Positions 1 to 8,400 of a DNA stretch of 17,783 nt are shown one piece after another. Within the stretch, counting starts at the first letter, position 1. Each line of letters opens with the position of its first letter. The position numbers and the translations under genes are program-made. Source of the DNA: DATHBP01 sp035296085 (lineage in GTDB: Bacteria; Actinomycetota; Actinomycetes; Propionibacteriales; Nocardioidaceae). Below the pieces are notes generated by a model that searched no databases, was not told the DNA's origin, and saw only the letters and a list, made by a program, of their open reading frames with translations. The stretch is from assembly GCA_035296085.1 (NCBI GenBank), contig DATHBP010000135.1, positions 1 to 17,783 of the forward strand, in the 5' to 3' direction.

Positions 1-53
1 CGCCGGTCGAGCGCCGGCGAACGCGGCGGCGCGGACGTGGTCGTTGCGGTCAT
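1..53 (-). CDS. 5' end of a gene translationally coupled to the TetR regulator (partial)
   Basis: Only the first 17 codons are visible, reading MTATTTSAPPRSPALDR, before the window ends. The ATG at 53..51 overlaps the TGA stop of the TetR gene (52..50) as ATGA, a typical translational-coupling junction, so the two genes are almost certainly one operon. The visible residues are low-complexity (Thr, Ser, Pro, Ala) and identify no family. From general knowledge, actinobacterial TetR genes of this subtype are often followed by a DinB/maleylpyruvate-isomerase-type protein, and the short N-terminus would be compatible with that. This is inference only. Confidence 0.6.
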   Translation of the reverse strand, partial: MTATTTSAPPRSPALDR

Positions 54-664
54 CTGGTCCTCTTTCTCGGGCGCGGGACGCCCATCTCGGTCGCATACAT
101 GTCGACGGCTCGGTCCAGCAGACGCCGCCACCGATCGCCCCCCGGGTCGTTGGCCCACTGCTGTTCGATCAGCCCTGCGGTCAACGCCGTCAACAGGTCG
201 GCTGCCGCCGGGTCGGTGATGCCCAGTCGGTCGAGGCTGGCGTCGAGCCGCCGGATGATGCGGACGGCCGGCTCGTACGACTCCGGGCTCGGCTCGAACC
301 CAGGGATGGTGCGGACGTTCATGAGCAAGTGGCGGGGCAGATCGGCGAGCGAGAAGTCGACGATCGAGGCGGCGATCATCTTCAACGCTGCGCGGGGATT
401 GGCGGGGAGACGATCCTCCAGCCCGTCGATCTCGGCTTCGTAGGTCTCCCAAGCCTGGCGGAACATTCCGTCGTAGATCGCGTGCTTGGACGGAAAGTGG
501 CCGTAGAGCGAGGGCGCGCGCATTCCAACCCGAGAGGCGACCTCGCGCAGTGTCAGCTGGGCCAGCCCGTGGGTGTGGGCGACGTCCCACGCGGCGTTGA
601 GGATCTCCTGACGGGTTGCCTCACGCCGTTTGGTCTGCCTATCGACGTTAGTCGCAACTATCAC
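50..664 (-). CDS. TetR/AcrR family transcriptional regulator
   Basis: One-component repressor of about 204 aa. Residues about 12-68 form a TetR DNA-binding domain: TRQEILNAAW, then the helix-turn-helix LTLREVASRVGMRAPSLYGH and the following F-x-SKHAIYDGMF. The C-terminal ligand domain contains RTIPGFEPSPESY (about 118-130) and NDPGGDRW, a pattern I recall from an actinobacterial TetR subfamily of unknown ligand. The open frame extends back to 781, but the first 39 codons look non-coding. The GTG at 664 is the last start codon before the conserved region, and ATG at 697 is the alternative. Neither has a convincing ribosome-binding site, so a near-leaderless mRNA is likely. The stop overlaps the start of the downstream gene, and a palindrome just inside the start suggests autoregulation. 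Confidence 0.85.
   Translation of the reverse strand: MIVATNVDRQTKRREATRQEILNAAWDVAHTHGLAQLTLREVASRVGMRAPSLYGHFPSKHAIYDGMFRQAWETYEAEIDGLEDRLPANPRAALKMIAASIVDFSLADLPRHLLMNVRTIPGFEPSPESYEPAVRIIRRLDASLDRLGITDPAAADLLTALTAGLIEQQWANDPGGDRWRRLLDRAVDMYATEMGVPRPRKRTR
649..660. promoter_or_regulatory. Candidate TetR operator palindrome
   Basis: TAGTCGCAACTA reads TAGTTGCGACTA on the other strand, so 10 of 12 bases are symmetric. It lies over codons 2-6 of the TetR gene if GTG 664 is the start, shortly downstream of the predicted transcription start. Many TetR repressors bind such short inverted repeats next to their own promoter. The assignment is inferred from symmetry and position; the HNH promoter starts more than 100 bp away. 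Confidence 0.4.
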
Positions 665-673
665 GATTAGGCG

Positions 674-702
674 AGAGTGCTGTAGGCCATGCCGCATGTC
701 AA
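674..702 (-). promoter_or_regulatory. Candidate promoter of the TetR operon
   Basis: On the minus strand a perfect -35 hexamer TTGACA (702..697) is followed after 17 bp by CACTCT (679..674), which keeps only the A2 and T6 of the actinobacterial -10 pattern TAnnnT. Transcription would begin near 668-667, leaving about 3 nt before the GTG at 664. The -35 is convincing; the -10 is weak. Confidence 0.35.
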
Positions 703-768
703 GCGACTGGAGGCGAGAGTTCTGTTCACAGATTCTGACGTCGCCTGGCGATTGTCGGTGCGGCTCGA

Positions 769-774
769 TAAGAT
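769..774 (+). promoter_or_regulatory. -10 element of the SOS-controlled HNH gene
   Basis: TAAGAT fits the actinobacterial -10 pattern TAnnnT well and ends 7 nt before the ATG at 782. Transcription would therefore start at or next to the A of the ATG, giving a leaderless mRNA. No good -35 is seen at 16-18 bp. Its last base is the first base of the SOS box. Confidence 0.5.
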
Positions 775-789
775 CGAACACATGTTCGA
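774..789. promoter_or_regulatory. LexA-binding site (SOS box)
   Basis: TCGAACACATGTTCGA has two perfect 6-bp arms, TCGAAC and GTTCGA, around four bases. This is the actinobacterial/Gram-positive-type LexA box. It spans the end of the TAAGAT -10 element, the predicted transcription start and the ATG of the HNH gene, where bound LexA would block initiation. Members of the 13E12-repeat (DUF222-HNH) family in Mycobacterium tuberculosis are known to carry LexA boxes, so this position in front of such a gene fits established regulation. Confidence 0.8.
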
Positions 790-2090
790 ACGAGCCCTAC
801 AACGGCCGCGGACCTCCGGGGTTCGTCGGCGCGCTGGGTCGGCTCGACGATCGCGTGGACGACGCCGAGCGCGTCGACCAGATTCGGCTGCTGGAGGAGA
901 TCAAGTCTGCTGCGGCGGCGGCTCAGGCCACGGTGACGAGCGACTTCGTCGCGTCCCAGCGGGCGGCGCAGGTGCAGGCCGGTGTCCCGGCCGGCGAGGT
1001 CGGTGCGGGGATCGCAGCTCAGGTAGCGCTCGCCAAGCGCGAGTCGCCAGCCCGAGCCCGTAGGTACGTCGGCTGGGCCGGGATCCTAACCTCGGAGCTG
1101 CCGAACACGTTCGCGGCGCTGCAACAAGGCCGCATCACCGAGTGGCGGGCTCAGATCGTGGCGCGGGAGACCGCCTGGCTGGCTGCGGAGCACCGAGCGC
1201 AGGTCGACGCCGAACTGGCGTCAATGCTCGAGACCTTCGGTGACCGGACGCTTGAGGCGGAGACCAAGAAGCTGGCATACCGGCTGGATCCGCACGGCTA
1301 CCTCGGCCGGATCAGCAAGGCCGAGAGTGAGCGCCGGGTGAGCCTCCGTCCCGCGCCGGACACGATGTCGGTGCTGCGCGGGTTTCTGCCTGTCGCTCAA
1401 GGGGTGTCTGTGCTAGCGGCACTACGTCAACACGCGGACTCGCTGCGCTCGCGGGGCGATGAGCGCAGCCGGGGACAGATCATGAGCGACACGCTCGTCG
1501 AGCGGGTGACCGGCCGGGCCAGTGCCGATGGCGTGCCGGTCGAGGTGCGGCTGGTGATGACGGACCAGGCACTGATGAACTACGGCGCAGCCTCCGACGA
1601 GCCTGCACACCTCGAGGGATACGGCCCCGTTCCCGCGGAGCTCGCCCGGCGGATCGCGAAGACCGGTTCCAGCAAGGCCGGGCTCTGGCTGCGACGACTC
1701 TTCACCAGCCCGGAGACCGGCGCGCTCGTCGCGATGGAGTCCCGGCGACGCCACTTCGACGACGGCCTGGCCGACGTCCTCGTCGTACGAGATCAGGTCT
1801 GCCGGACCCCGTGGTGCGGCGCACCGATCAGACACAAGGACCACGTCATCCCCGTCGAGGAACGGGGCGTGACCTCCGAAGCCAACGGCCAAGGGCTCTG
1901 CGAAGCCTGCAACTACGCCAAGCAAGCCACCGGCTGGCAAGCACGAGCGAGCGGAGGGGGAGCGGGAGAGGAAATCGAGATCACCGCACCCACCGGGCAC
2001 CGCTACCGAAGCAGACCCCCGCCTCTACCTAGGGGCACGCCACCCAGCCGGGTCGAGATTGTCTTCGCCGACCTGATGCGCGCCGCCTGA
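782..2090 (+). CDS. DUF222 / 13E12-repeat family HNH endonuclease, frameshifted near its start
   Basis: Predicted DNA nuclease of about 435 aa once frame-corrected, the usual size for the family. A long DUF222 region contains ASQRAAQVQAGVP, QVALAKRESP, YRLDPHGYLG, RPAPDTMSVL and RSRGQIMSDTLVERVTG. It is followed by a C-terminal HNH domain at 1800-1932: CRTPWCGAPI, DHVIP and GLCEACNYAK. The ATG at 782 (MFE...) sits under the SOS box just after a -10 element but is in a different frame from the body. Removing one G from the GGGG run at 818-821 joins them as ...RTSGFVGALGRLDD. Without the repair the body frame could start only at ATG 696, upstream of its own SOS box, or at a poor GTG at 855. Expression is probably induced by DNA damage. 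The biological role of the family is unresolved; mobile-element origin has been suggested. Confidence 0.75.
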
Positions 2091-2111
2091 AGGACTGTCC
2101 GCACCCGGATC

Positions 2112-2140
2112 TATCGTCAGCGCATGTCGATGGGACGGGG
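2112..2140 (+). promoter_or_regulatory. Possible recC promoter -10 and ribosome-binding site
   Basis: The 56-bp gap between the HNH gene and recC holds TATCGT (2112-2117), a fit to TAnnnT, and a purine-rich GGGACGGGG (2132-2140) ending 6 nt before the recC ATG. The second is a reasonable ribosome-binding site and supports ATG 2147. No -35 is recognisable, and read-through from the HNH gene cannot be excluded. Confidence 0.35.
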
Positions 2141-2146
2141 CCGGCG

Positions 2147-5100
2147 ATGGCGCTGACCACTCATCGTGCGGAGCGCGCCGATGCGCTGGTCGAGGCCTTG
2201 GCCGACGTACTCGCCGAACCGCAGCCGGATCCGCTCGCCCGTGAGCTGATCGCCGTGCCAGCGCGCGGCGTCGAGCGATGGGTGACCCAGCGCCTCTCGC
2301 ACCGGCTCGGCGGCGCTGACGGCGTATGCGCCAACGTCGTCTTCCCCTCACCGACGCAGCTCGTGACGGAGTGCGTCACCGCGGCTGCCGCAATCTCTCC
2401 CGACGACGATCCCTGGCAACCGGCCCGACTGGTGTGGGCGCTGCTGGAGCTGATCGACACTGCCGCCCCGACGCCGCGCGACCGCCGTTTCCTGGTCGCG
2501 CAACACGTGACCCGGCTGTTCACAACGTACGGCGACCAGCGCCCGCACATGCTGCGCGACTGGACCGCTGGCAAGGACAGCGACGGTGCCGGCGCGGACC
2601 TACCGGTCGACCTGCGCTGGCAAGCCGAGCTGTGGCGGCGACTCCGCAGCGCCATCGACACGCCGAGCCGGGCCGAGCGGCTCGAGGACATATGCGCTGC
2701 GCTACGACACGACCCAACCCTGGTTGACCTTCCCGAGCGAGTCAGCGTGTTCGGCCCCACTCGGCTGGCCGCACAGCAGCTGCAAGTCCTCGATGCGCTT
2801 GCCCAGCACCGCAACGTGCACCTCTTCCTGCCGCACCCCTCGCCCGCGCTCTGGGAGGCGGTCGCAGGGGTCGACCGAACACAGTCACTGCGCCGCCGCC
2901 GCGACCCCACCGCCGTTCTCGCTCGGCACCCCCTGCTGACATCGCTTGGCCGCGATGCCCGGGAGATGCAGCTGCTCCTGAGCGAAGTGGACGCAATCGA
3001 CGAGCACCACCTCGTCGAACCACCCCCAGACACGCTGCTCGGCCGCATCCAGCGCGACATCCGTGCAGACGGCGCGCCAGAGCAGACGCATCTCCTCGCC
3101 GGTGACGACCGAAGCTTCCAGGTCCACGCATGCCACGGCCGCGCTCGCCAGGTCGAGGTGCTGCGAGAGGTGCTGCTGGGTTTGCTTGCGGCGGATCCGA
3201 CGCTGGAGCCACGCGACGTGCTGGTGATGTGCCCGGACATTGATTCCTACGCCCCCTTGGTCTCCGCGACGTTCGGTCTCAGCGAGGGTCCCGCCACAGG
3301 CAACCCAGCAGCGACGCATCCCGGCCATCGGTTGCACGTCCGCCTCGCCGATCGCTCGTTGCGCCAGACCAACCCGTTGCTCGACGTCGTGGCCCGGCTG
3401 CTCGAGCTCGCTGACGCTCGCGTCACCGCGAGCCAGGTGCTCGACCTGGTCGCGCTGCCACCGCTGCGTCGGCGGTTCCGGCTCGACGACGGCGACCTCG
3501 AACGCCTCGCCGAATGGGTCAGCACGTCGGGGGTGCGCTGGGGCTTGGATGCGGAGCACCGCGCGCCCTACGCCATGGCCAACGTCCGTCAGAACACCTG
3601 GCAGACCGGCCTCGACCGGCTCCTGCTCGGCGTCACCATGCCGGAGGACGACCTGCGACCGCTCGACCTCGCGCTGCCGTTGGACGACGTCGACTCCGGC
3701 GACATCGACCTGGCGGGACGGCTCGCGGAGGTGGTCGACCGCCTTGCCAGTGTCCTCGACGATCTCAGTGGCGAGCACTCTCTGGGGCACTGGCTCGACA
3801 CGCTGGCGTACGCCCTCGACGCCCTCACCGAAGTCAACGAAGCCGATGCCTGGCAGCTCACTCAGGCGCGCCGTGAGCTCGGCGACGTCGCTACCGTCGC
3901 TGGTCAGCGCGCAGACCTTGTGTCGCTGGCTCTGGCGGACGTACGGGCGCTGCTCGCCGACCGACTCCAGGGCCGGCCGACACGGGCGAACTTCCGGACC
4001 GGCAACCTGACCATGTGCTCCATGGTCCCCATGCGGTCAGTACCGCACCGCGTCATCTGCCTGTTCGGGCTGGACGACGGCGTCTTCCCACGTGCCGCCG
4101 GCATCGACGGCGACGACGTGCTCGCCCGTGACCCGATGGTCGGGGAGCGGGACCGGCGCAGCGAGGACCGCCAGCTCCTTCTCGACGCGATCCTCGCTGC
4201 TGAGGAGACCCTCGTCATGCTCTACACCGGCGCCGACGAGCGCACCGGCGCGACCCGGCCGCCGGCCGTGCCGCTCGGCGAGCTTCTCGACGTCGTCGAC
4301 GCGACGGTGCAGACACGCGACGCTCGCCTCGGCCGAGAGCACGTTGTCGTCCGCCAGCCCCTGCAGACGTTCGACCCGCGCAACTTCGAGCCGGGGCGAC
4401 TCGGCCCACCGGGGCCGTTCAGCCATGACCGCGGTGCGCTCGCCGGCGCGAGGGCGGCAACCCGCCCGCGGCGTGCGGAGCCTCCGCTGCTCGCCTCCCC
4501 GCTTCCTGCCTACGAGGATGCGGACGGCGTCGTGCCGCTCGACCGACTGGTGCACTTCCTCGAGCATCCGGTGCGCGGGTTCTTCGTCCACCGACTCGGG
4601 ATCACTGCACCCAAAGACGTCGAGCAGATCGACGACGCCCTGCACGCGGACCTCGTCGGCCTCGACCGCTGGGCGGTTGGCGATCGTTGGCTCACCGCCC
4701 GCCTCACCGGCGCGGACACGAAAACCGCCGAGCATGCTGAGTGGCTACGTGGCTCGCTGCCGCCCGGTGCCCTCGGGCAGGCGGTGCTGACCGAGGTGAT
4801 CAACGAGGCCGAGCCGCTGGTGACGGCCAGCATGGCCGACCGCAGCGGCGAGCCGGAGTCTCACGACGTGTCGGTGACTCTCCCCGACGGCCGGGTCGTG
4901 GCCGGCACCATCGACGGGGTGTACGGGTGCACCCTCGCGCGCACCGTCTACTCCCGGCTCGCGCCCAGGTTCCGGATCCGGGCCTGGGTGCAGCTCCTCG
5001 CGCTGGCCGCCGCTCGGCCCAGCGAGGACTGGCGGGCTGCGACGATCGCGCGCGGCCGCAAACAGGGCAGGCCCGCGCAACGTTCGAGCCTCTCGCCGCC

Positions 5101-5416
5101 GCCCCACTCACCAGGTGTGCTCGCCACGCTGGTGGCGCTGCGCGACCGGGGCCTGCGCCAACCGCTGCCACTGCCGCAGGAAGCGGCGCACGAGTACGCC
5201 TCGTCGTTGTACGTCGGCGACACCGAGGAGTCCTCGCTGCGGAAGGCGGCGAAGGAATGGCCAGACAGCTTCTCCGGAGCCAAGGACGAATGGCACCAAA
5301 GGCTGTGGGGCGACGCGGCGCCGTTCGCGCTCGTCAACGAGGGCACCCAGTTTCGCGACCTGGCGCGCGCACTGTGGTGGCCGCTTCTCGACGCCGAGTT
5401 GCTGGGGGCCGTGTGA
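2147..5416 (+). CDS. recC: Exodeoxyribonuclease V subunit gamma (RecC)
   Basis: RecC subunit of the RecBCD helicase-nuclease. It splits the DNA strands at the end being unwound and recognises Chi in characterised enzymes. At 1089 aa it matches the normal family length (about 1100). Family signatures include GVERWVTQRLSHRLG (residues about 41-55), CHGRARQVEVLREVLLGLL near the middle, and CSMVPMRSVPHR followed by CLFGLDDGVFPRAAG (about 624-655), closely like the MRSIPFKVVCLLG-type motif of enterobacterial RecC. The C-terminal part (LVHFLEHPVRGFFVHRLG) corresponds to the catalytically inactive nuclease-like domain. It is the first gene of recC-recB-recD, and its final GTGTGA contains the recB GTG start. 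The reading frame is intact throughout. Confidence 0.95.
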   Translation: MALTTHRAERADALVEALADVLAEPQPDPLARELIAVPARGVERWVTQRLSHRLGGADGVCANVVFPSPTQLVTECVTAAAAISPDDDPWQPARLVWALLELIDTAAPTPRDRRFLVAQHVTRLFTTYGDQRPHMLRDWTAGKDSDGAGADLPVDLRWQAELWRRLRSAIDTPSRAERLEDICAALRHDPTLVDLPERVSVFGPTRLAAQQLQVLDALAQHRNVHLFLPHPSPALWEAVAGVDRTQSLRRRRDPTAVLARHPLLTSLGRDAREMQLLLSEVDAIDEHHLVEPPPDTLLGRIQRDIRADGAPEQTHLLAGDDRSFQVHACHGRARQVEVLREVLLGLLAADPTLEPRDVLVMCPDIDSYAPLVSATFGLSEGPATGNPAATHPGHRLHVRLADRSLRQTNPLLDVVARLLELADARVTASQVLDLVALPPLRRRFRLDDGDLERLAEWVSTSGVRWGLDAEHRAPYAMANVRQNTWQTGLDRLLLGVTMPEDDLRPLDLALPLDDVDSGDIDLAGRLAEVVDRLASVLDDLSGEHSLGHWLDTLAYALDALTEVNEADAWQLTQARRELGDVATVAGQRADLVSLALADVRALLADRLQGRPTRANFRTGNLTMCSMVPMRSVPHRVICLFGLDDGVFPRAAGIDGDDVLARDPMVGERDRRSEDRQLLLDAILAAEETLVMLYTGADERTGATRPPAVPLGELLDVVDATVQTRDARLGREHVVVRQPLQTFDPRNFEPGRLGPPGPFSHDRGALAGARAATRPRRAEPPLLASPLPAYEDADGVVPLDRLVHFLEHPVRGFFVHRLGITAPKDVEQIDDALHADLVGLDRWAVGDRWLTARLTGADTKTAEHAEWLRGSLPPGALGQAVLTEVINEAEPLVTASMADRSGEPESHDVSVTLPDGRVVAGTIDGVYGCTLARTVYSRLAPRFRIRAWVQLLALAAARPSEDWRAATIARGRKQGRPAQRSSLSPPPHSPGVLATLVALRDRGLRQPLPLPQEAAHEYASSLYVGDTEESSLRKAAKEWPDSFSGAKDEWHQRLWGDAAPFALVNEGTQFRDLARALWWPLLDAELLGAV

Positions 5417-8400
5417 GCGCGCCGGCGCCGTTCAACGTCTGCGGCCCGTTGCCGAGCGGTACGACAGTGCTGGAGGCGAGCGCCGGCACCGGCAAGACCT
5501 TCACGATCGCCGCGTTGGCCACCCGCTACGTCGCCGAGGGGCACGCCGCGCTCGGAGAGCTGATGCTCGTCACGTTCGGCAGGGCGGCAACCCAAGAGCT
5601 TCGTGAGCGCGTCCGTGACCGGCTCGTCACCGCCGAGCGTGGGCTGGCCTCGCCGGCGCGGGCGGCCACCTCCGACGACGACCTCCTGCGGCTGCTGGCA
5701 GACGCGGACGCCGCCGAGGTCGAGTTACGGCGCAAGCGGCTGGCCTCCGCACTGGCCGACTTCGACGCCGCCACGATCGCCACGACGCACGCGTTCTGCC
5801 AGCAGATGCTGGTCGGGCTCGGCCTCTCCGGCGACTTCGAGCCGCACGCCGTCTTCGTCGAGGACATCGACGACATCGTCACCGAGGTGGTCGACGACCT
5901 GTACCTGCGCAAGTGGGGCGGGCCAGACTCGGAGCCGGCGCTGTTCACCTACGCGCAAGCCCTCTCGTTGGCGCGCAAGGTGATCACCGACCGGCACGCC
6001 GCCCTTGAGCCCCGCGAGGCCGAACCGGACTCCACAGCGGCGGTGCGGGTGCGGTTCGCCGCACGGGTGAGAGTCGAAGTCGACCGGCGCAAGCGGCAGC
6101 GGCGGCTACGCGACTACGAGGACCTGCTCACCCGTCTGCGGGACGCACTGCAGCACCCGGTTCGTGGCGAGGCGGCACGAGCACGGGTGCGCTCGCGCTA
6201 CTCCGTCGTGCTGATCGACGAGTTCCAAGACACCGACCCGGTGCAGTGGGAGATCCTGCACAGCACCTTCCACGGCCATCAAACGCTGGTGCTGATCGGC
6301 GACCCGAAGCAGGCGATCTACGCCTTTCGCGGCGGCGACGTGGTGACTTACCTGCAAGCGAGGCAGGAGGCTCGCGCCGAGGCAACCCTGGCCACGAACT
6401 GGCGCAGCGACGAGGCGCTCGTCGAAGGGCTCGGTCACGTCTTCCGCGAAGCTGCACTGGGTGACCCCCGCATCGTGGTGCGACCGGTGGAGTCGGCGCA
6501 TTCGGGACGCAGGTTGCTCGGAGACACGGTCGGCGCCGCGGTGCGGCTGCGGGTGGTGACGCGGTCCGCGCTCGGCTCGAGGCCAGCCGCCACGCCCAGG
6601 GTTGGTGGTGTCCGTGCGGCGGTGGCAGCCGACGCGACCGCCGAGCTGATACGACTCCTGGAGAGCGGCGCGCAGCTGCACCTCGACGACGACCTGCGGC
6701 GGGTCGCGCCCGGAGACGTCGCTGTCCTGGTGCACACCAACACGCAGGCCGTTCTCGTCCACGACGCGTTGCGGGCTGCGGGAGTGCCTGCCGTGCTCAC
6801 TGGCGCCGTCGACGTGTTCAGCACCGCGATGGCACGGGACTGGCTGGTGCTGCTGCAGGCTCTCGAGCAGCCGCACCGTCAGGCGCGAGCCCACACGGCT
6901 GCCCTCGGCTGCTTCGTCGGCTGGGACGCCGCCAAGCTGGCCGAGGCCGGAGAGGCCGCAACGGAGGTGCTCGTCCCCCTGCTGGGGGAGTGGGCGGCGG
7001 TGCTCGACCGGCGTGGTGTGCCGGCGTTGCTCGAGGTCGTCACGGAAGGAGGCCTGCTCCAGCGTCTGCTCGGCACACCCGACGGTGAACGGCAGCTGAC
7101 CGACCTGCGCCACATCGGGGAAGCCCTCCACCGCGCGGCTGCGGCCGAGCAGCTGGGCACGTCGGCGCTCGTCGAATGGCTGCAGCGCAGGATCCGCGAC
7201 GCCGGGCCGGAGGTCGAAGAGCGCAGCCGCCGGCTGGAGTCCGACGCAGCGGCGGTGCAGGTGATCACCGTGCACCGCAGCAAGGGCCTGCAGTTCCCGG
7301 TCGTGTTCGCGCCCTTCGGCTGGGACCGCTGGATCCGTCAGCCAGACCACCCGCGGTTTCATGCCGACGGCGGTGTCCGCAGCCTCGATGTGGGCGGCAA
7401 CGAAGGGGCGCTGTTCGCCGAGCACTGTGGCGCCTACGCGCGGGAGGACGCCGGCGAGTCGCTGCGGCTGCTCTATGTCGGTCTCACCCGGGCGCAGTGC
7501 CAGGTCGTCGCGTGGTGGGCGCCGTCGTCTAACACGTCGTGCGCGCCGCTGCACCGGATGCTCTTCGCTGACTACGCGCCCGGTGCGGAACCCGCGGACT
7601 CGGTCGACCTTCAGCCCGACGGCCAGGTGCTCGAACGGCTGGCCGAGCTGGCGGCGCGGTCCGCAACGACGGTGTCGGTCGAGGAAGTGGCTCTACCTCC
7701 ACCGCCAACGCGCTGGACGCCCCCCACGCCGTCTTCCCAGGATCTGCGGGTCGCCAGCTTCGACCGCTCGCTCGACACCGCCTGGCGAAGGACGTCCTAC
7801 ACCGGTCTGACCGCTGACGCCCACGAGGCGGGCGTCGGCAGCGAGCCGGAGGAGCCCAGAGTCGCCGACGAGCCGGAGAGCGCGGAGACCCCCGACGAGA
7901 ACGCAAGTGCGAGATCGGACCAGCGGCTGGCCGTGCCGTCGCCCATGGCGGGTCTGCCCAGCGGCGCCAGCTTCGGCATTGTGGTGCACTCAGTGCTCGA
8001 GAACGTCGACGTGTCAGTGCCGGACTTGCGCACCGAGCTTGTCGAGCGGAGCCGAGATGCGCTGGCCCGCCGGCTGACCGGCGGATACTCCGCCGACGAG
8101 CTCGCCGCCGCGCTGCTCCCGGCGCTGGAGACACCGCTTGGGAAGCTCGCCGGCGGTGTCCGACTGCGGGACGTGGCGTCCCGTGACCGCCTCGCGGAGA
8201 TGACGTTCGAGCTGCCGCTGGCCGGTGGCGACCACCCGGGCGAGTCCGCCGCCACGCTGACCAGAGTGGCGGAGCTGCTGCGGCGCCGACTCCCGGCCGA
8301 CGACCCGTTTGCCGCCTACCCCGACCGGCTGAGCGGTCCGGGCCTCGAGCACCGGCAGCTGCGCGGCTACCTGGCCGGGAGTCTCGACGCGGTGCTCCGG

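Noticed and set aside
2092..2100. GGACTGTCC inverted repeat after the HNH gene, possible terminator or operator
   Set aside because: Four-base arms with a one-base centre cannot form a stable hairpin and match no known operator.
4741..5412. Upstream extension of the recB reading frame beginning at ATG 4741
   Set aside because: It lies wholly inside recC in another frame and has no RecB similarity before VSAPAPFNV; GTG 5413 overlaps the recC stop as expected.
6106..7554. Long open frame of 482 codons on the minus strand inside recB
   Set aside because: Composition is that of an antisense shadow in GC-rich coding DNA; it has no recognisable domain and recB is unambiguous.
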